Below, piece by piece: positions 3,377 to 5,778 of a stretch of DNA of 5,778 nucleotides (its first letter is position 1; each line of letters begins with the position of its first letter). The notes under the pieces are model-generated. The model was given only the letters and a program-made list of their open reading frames with translations, was not told the origin of the DNA and searched no databases. Position numbers and translations under genes: made by a program. The stretch comes from Acidobacteriaceae bacterium (GTDB lineage Bacteria > Acidobacteriota > Terriglobia > Terriglobales > Acidobacteriaceae). The DNA is taken from contig JASIJX010000083.1 of NCBI GenBank assembly GCA_030049955.1, forward strand, positions 1-5,778. Direction: 5' to 3'.

Positions 3377-5778
3377 ATGTGGCATAGCGGTTGCTGTATG
3401 CGGGCAAATGCGCCTGCGAGCTTGAAATTCTGCCTTAAACCCGATGAACCAGATCAAAAGCGGCGCTCCGGGCAGTGGACGGTCGGTTGGACCGTCGCTC
3501 TCATTGCCCTGTTTTCACTTTTTCTTCTCCCTGGGGCCGTTCGCGCCCAGACCACGGCGACGCTCTCCGGCACAGTCCAAGACCAATCCGGCGGCGTGAT
3601 TCCGAACGCGAGGGTCACGCTCACCAACGACGCGACCAAGGAAAGTCGCGAGGAGGAGACCAACGGAGCCGGCTTGTATGCGTTCCCATCCCTGGTGCCC
3701 GGCACCTACGACATCAAGGCGTCGGCAAAAGGCTTTGAAAGCAGCGTAGTCACGGAAATCGTCTTGAACGCCGGTGATGTGCGCACCATCCCAGCCTTCG
3801 CGCTGGCAGTCGGGGCGGAAACCCAGACGGTTACGGTGTCCGCCAGTGCCGAGATGATCCCCGTTGAGAATGGCCAGCACGTCGACGTTCTCAGCTCGAA
3901 GGACATTGACAACCTTGCACTTGAAGGCCAGGACACCTCTGAATTGCTGAAGGTGTTGCCCGGTACGGTAACCCAGTCAACTGGCCTCACCAACACTTCC
4001 CCAACGTTCAGCGACCTCAACATCACCGTCGATGAGGCGTCAATCGGCTCCGGCCTTTATACCAACGGCTCCATCTTCCGCGGCGGCACGTCGATCCTGG
4101 TGGACGGAGCCGAGACCATTGACATTGGCGATATGGCCTCGTCGCTCGTTATCGTCATCCCTGACATGACGTCGGAGGTCAGCGTACAGTCCTCGAACAT
4201 GAGCGCCGACCAGCCTTTCGGGCCAGTCGTCGTCAGCACCATCAGCAAATCGGGTAGCGCCAACTATCACGGCGATGCCTATTTCAACGCTCGAAACAAC
4301 GTATTGAACGCGAACGGCTGGGCGGAGAAGGATAAAACTCCAATTACTCCGCTAGGACCGGCAGCCTATTACTATCCAGGCGGCAGCGTCGGCGGCCCGG
4401 TTCCGGGCACGCACAAGCACCTGATGTTCTGGGGCGGTTACGAGCGCTGGCTGCAGAACCAGGGCAACTCCAACGTCCTGACGTCGTTTATTCCAACCCC
4501 CGAGATGATGGCGGGCGACTTCAGTATGGATAACGCCGACAACCAGGCTCTGTGCCCGAATGGATTCATCGCGGGCAAGCCGGTGTCAGCCCAGGGGGCT
4601 GGCTCGTGGTGCAACGATCTGGCAGGAACTATCCTCGCCAACGGAGGTACCACACAGACACTGCCAGCCGTAACGGTAGGTCCGACTGGCACTGGAGGGC
4701 CGGTCACCACAGGCGGCGTTACCTACGACTACGGTCAGAAGTTCCCCAGCGGATTCCTAGATCCGGGCGCGGCAGCGCTGGCCAAGATCTGGCCCAAAGC
4801 GAATACCGCACCGTTGGCCACTTGCAGCGGTTGCAACTACTACGAGCCGGTCGTGAATATCGACAACGGATGGATTTATCGTTTCCGTCTCGACTACCAG
4901 TTGGGCGACAACACCCACATCTACGGTAGCTTCGAGCAGGCATTCAGCGAGGGGTTGGCCAACGGCAACGGCGCGCACCTCTACTGGACCCCGGGCAATG
5001 CTATTCCGTTTCCAGGCGGCGGCGAGTCGGAATCCAATCACGGCAAAGTCATTGCCGCCCACATCGTCCACAACTTCAACGCCTCAACCACCAACGACTT
5101 TATGTTCGCGTGGGCATACGGTAGCTATCCGTTTGTAACCCCCAGCCCCTCAGCGGCGTACAAGACCACGCTTGGCTACACCTACGGCAAGGTATTTACA
5201 ACTCCGTCTCTGAACATTCCGGCGTACTCCAGCGCTGGCAACTATACCTTCCCTGACTTCTCGCAGGCTTCGATCTTCGAGAACCCCCCAGGAATGTATG
5301 GCGTGAAGAAGGAAGCTCCGCAGTTCGGTGATACGCTCACCAGGGTCTTCGGACGGCACACGATGAAGCTGGGTGCATTCACGCAGACCACGGACAACTG
5401 GCAGAGCTCGTTCAGCTACTACCTGGATGGAAACCTGGGTTTCGGCGCGGCTCAGAATCCCGATTCCGCGACCGGTACAAAAATTGGCTCGCAGTTCAAT
5501 GCAACTGCCCAGTTCGTCAACGGCGTTGCGTCAAGCTACAGCGAGAACAACTCTGCACCCATCGGCGATGTAGCCGAGCAGAACACGGCAGTATTTGTCG
5601 ACGATACGTACAGGACATCGAAACGCCTGACCCTGGAACTGGGCATTCGCATGGAACACGTGGGCCACTGGTACGACCGCGACAAGGTTGGACTGGCGGT
5701 GTTCTATCCGGACCGCGTGCTGACGGATTACGAGCAGGGCAAGTACGCTCCCGGATTCTACTGGCACGCCATCGATGC
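3377..5778 (+). CDS. TonB-dependent receptor, Oar-like, with N-terminal carboxypeptidase-regulatory-like domain (3'-truncated by window)
   Basis: Open from ATG 3377 to the window end, 800 codons without a stop. Such receptors often exceed 1000 residues, so several hundred are probably missing. A hydrophobic segment at 36-53 ends in V-R-A|Q (cleavage likely after Ala57), a Sec signal with an unusually long n-region. Residues about 60-143 form a carboxypeptidase-regulatory-like Ig fold (LSGTVQDQSGGVIPNARVTL; GLYAFPSLVPGTYDIKA). The plug follows: TVTVSA (151-156), EGQDTSELLKVLPG (183-196), FRGGTSILVDG (234-244). Near KSGSANYHGDAYFNARN (291-307) and GGSVGGPVPG (335-344) the beta-barrel begins; FVDDTYRTSKRLTLELGIRME (740-760) is a typical later barrel strand region. 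No TonB box is obvious. It should act in the outer membrane, taking up or binding a large ligand with TonB-ExbBD energy. The ligand cannot be told; acidobacterial genomes carry many paralogues. It is divergent from the putative membrane regulator. Confidence 0.93.
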   Translation, partial: MWHSGCCMRANAPASLKFCLKPDEPDQKRRSGQWTVGWTVALIALFSLFLLPGAVRAQTTATLSGTVQDQSGGVIPNARVTLTNDATKESREEETNGAGLYAFPSLVPGTYDIKASAKGFESSVVTEIVLNAGDVRTIPAFALAVGAETQTVTVSASAEMIPVENGQHVDVLSSKDIDNLALEGQDTSELLKVLPGTVTQSTGLTNTSPTFSDLNITVDEASIGSGLYTNGSIFRGGTSILVDGAETIDIGDMASSLVIVIPDMTSEVSVQSSNMSADQPFGPVVVSTISKSGSANYHGDAYFNARNNVLNANGWAEKDKTPITPLGPAAYYYPGGSVGGPVPGTHKHLMFWGGYERWLQNQGNSNVLTSFIPTPEMMAGDFSMDNADNQALCPNGFIAGKPVSAQGAGSWCNDLAGTILANGGTTQTLPAVTVGPTGTGGPVTTGGVTYDYGQKFPSGFLDPGAAALAKIWPKANTAPLATCSGCNYYEPVVNIDNGWIYRFRLDYQLGDNTHIYGSFEQAFSEGLANGNGAHLYWTPGNAIPFPGGGESESNHGKVIAAHIVHNFNASTTNDFMFAWAYGSYPFVTPSPSAAYKTTLGYTYGKVFTTPSLNIPAYSSAGNYTFPDFSQASIFENPPGMYGVKKEAPQFGDTLTRVFGRHTMKLGAFTQTTDNWQSSFSYYLDGNLGFGAAQNPDSATGTKIGSQFNATAQFVNGVASSYSENNSAPIGDVAEQNTAVFVDDTYRTSKRLTLELGIRMEHVGHWYDRDKVGLAVFYPDRVLTDYEQGKYAPGFYWHAID

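Noticed and set aside
3443..3445. ATG at 3443 as a start of the receptor gene
   Set aside because: It is out of frame with the receptor and with its hydrophobic signal segment, and no Shine-Dalgarno sequence precedes it.
4552..5071. Alternate-frame open frames within the receptor gene
   Set aside because: The receptor frame is continuous with typical plug and barrel motifs; the others are Arg/Gly-rich shadows.

Overview
The window is high-GC bacterial DNA whose protein families point to the phylum Acidobacteriota, most likely the Terriglobia group. This is an inference from protein style, because there is no rRNA gene to confirm it. The three pointers are a secreted FG-GAP/VCBS protein with an ASPIC/UnbV C-terminus, a membrane-anchored protein with an N-terminal domain I associate with Acidobacteriota, and an Oar-like TonB-dependent receptor that starts with a carboxypeptidase-regulatory-like domain.

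Layout: (1) bases 1-1596, + strand, the 3' part of the FG-GAP/ASPIC-UnbV gene, whose 5' end lies outside the window. (2) 1606-2886, - strand, a complete 426-residue protein. It has a cytoplasmic winged-helix-like N-terminal domain, a Pro/Ala-rich linker, one transmembrane helix and a C-terminal domain predicted to lie outside the cytoplasm. It converges on gene 1 with only 9 bp between the stop codons. (3) 2887-3376, a 490-bp intergenic region between two divergent genes. It is rich in inverted repeats and holds several copies of a CCGTCACAGG-like motif, plus a candidate promoter and a strong Shine-Dalgarno sequence for gene 3. (4) 3377 to the window end, + strand, the first 800 codons of a TonB-dependent receptor that continues beyond the window.

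How they may work together: the receptor should sit in the outer membrane and import or bind a large ligand using TonB energy. The divergent neighbour has the plan of a ToxR/CadC-type one-component regulator, with a DNA-binding-like domain inside, one membrane helix and a sensor-like domain outside. The repeats between the two genes could be its operators. This is a hypothesis from architecture and position; nothing in the sequence proves DNA binding. Gene 1 is a secreted, probably calcium-binding beta-propeller-like protein and has no demonstrable link to the other two.

I found no tRNA, rRNA, CRISPR array, insertion sequence or attachment site. The most interesting part for follow-up is the intergenic region together with the putative membrane-bound regulator.
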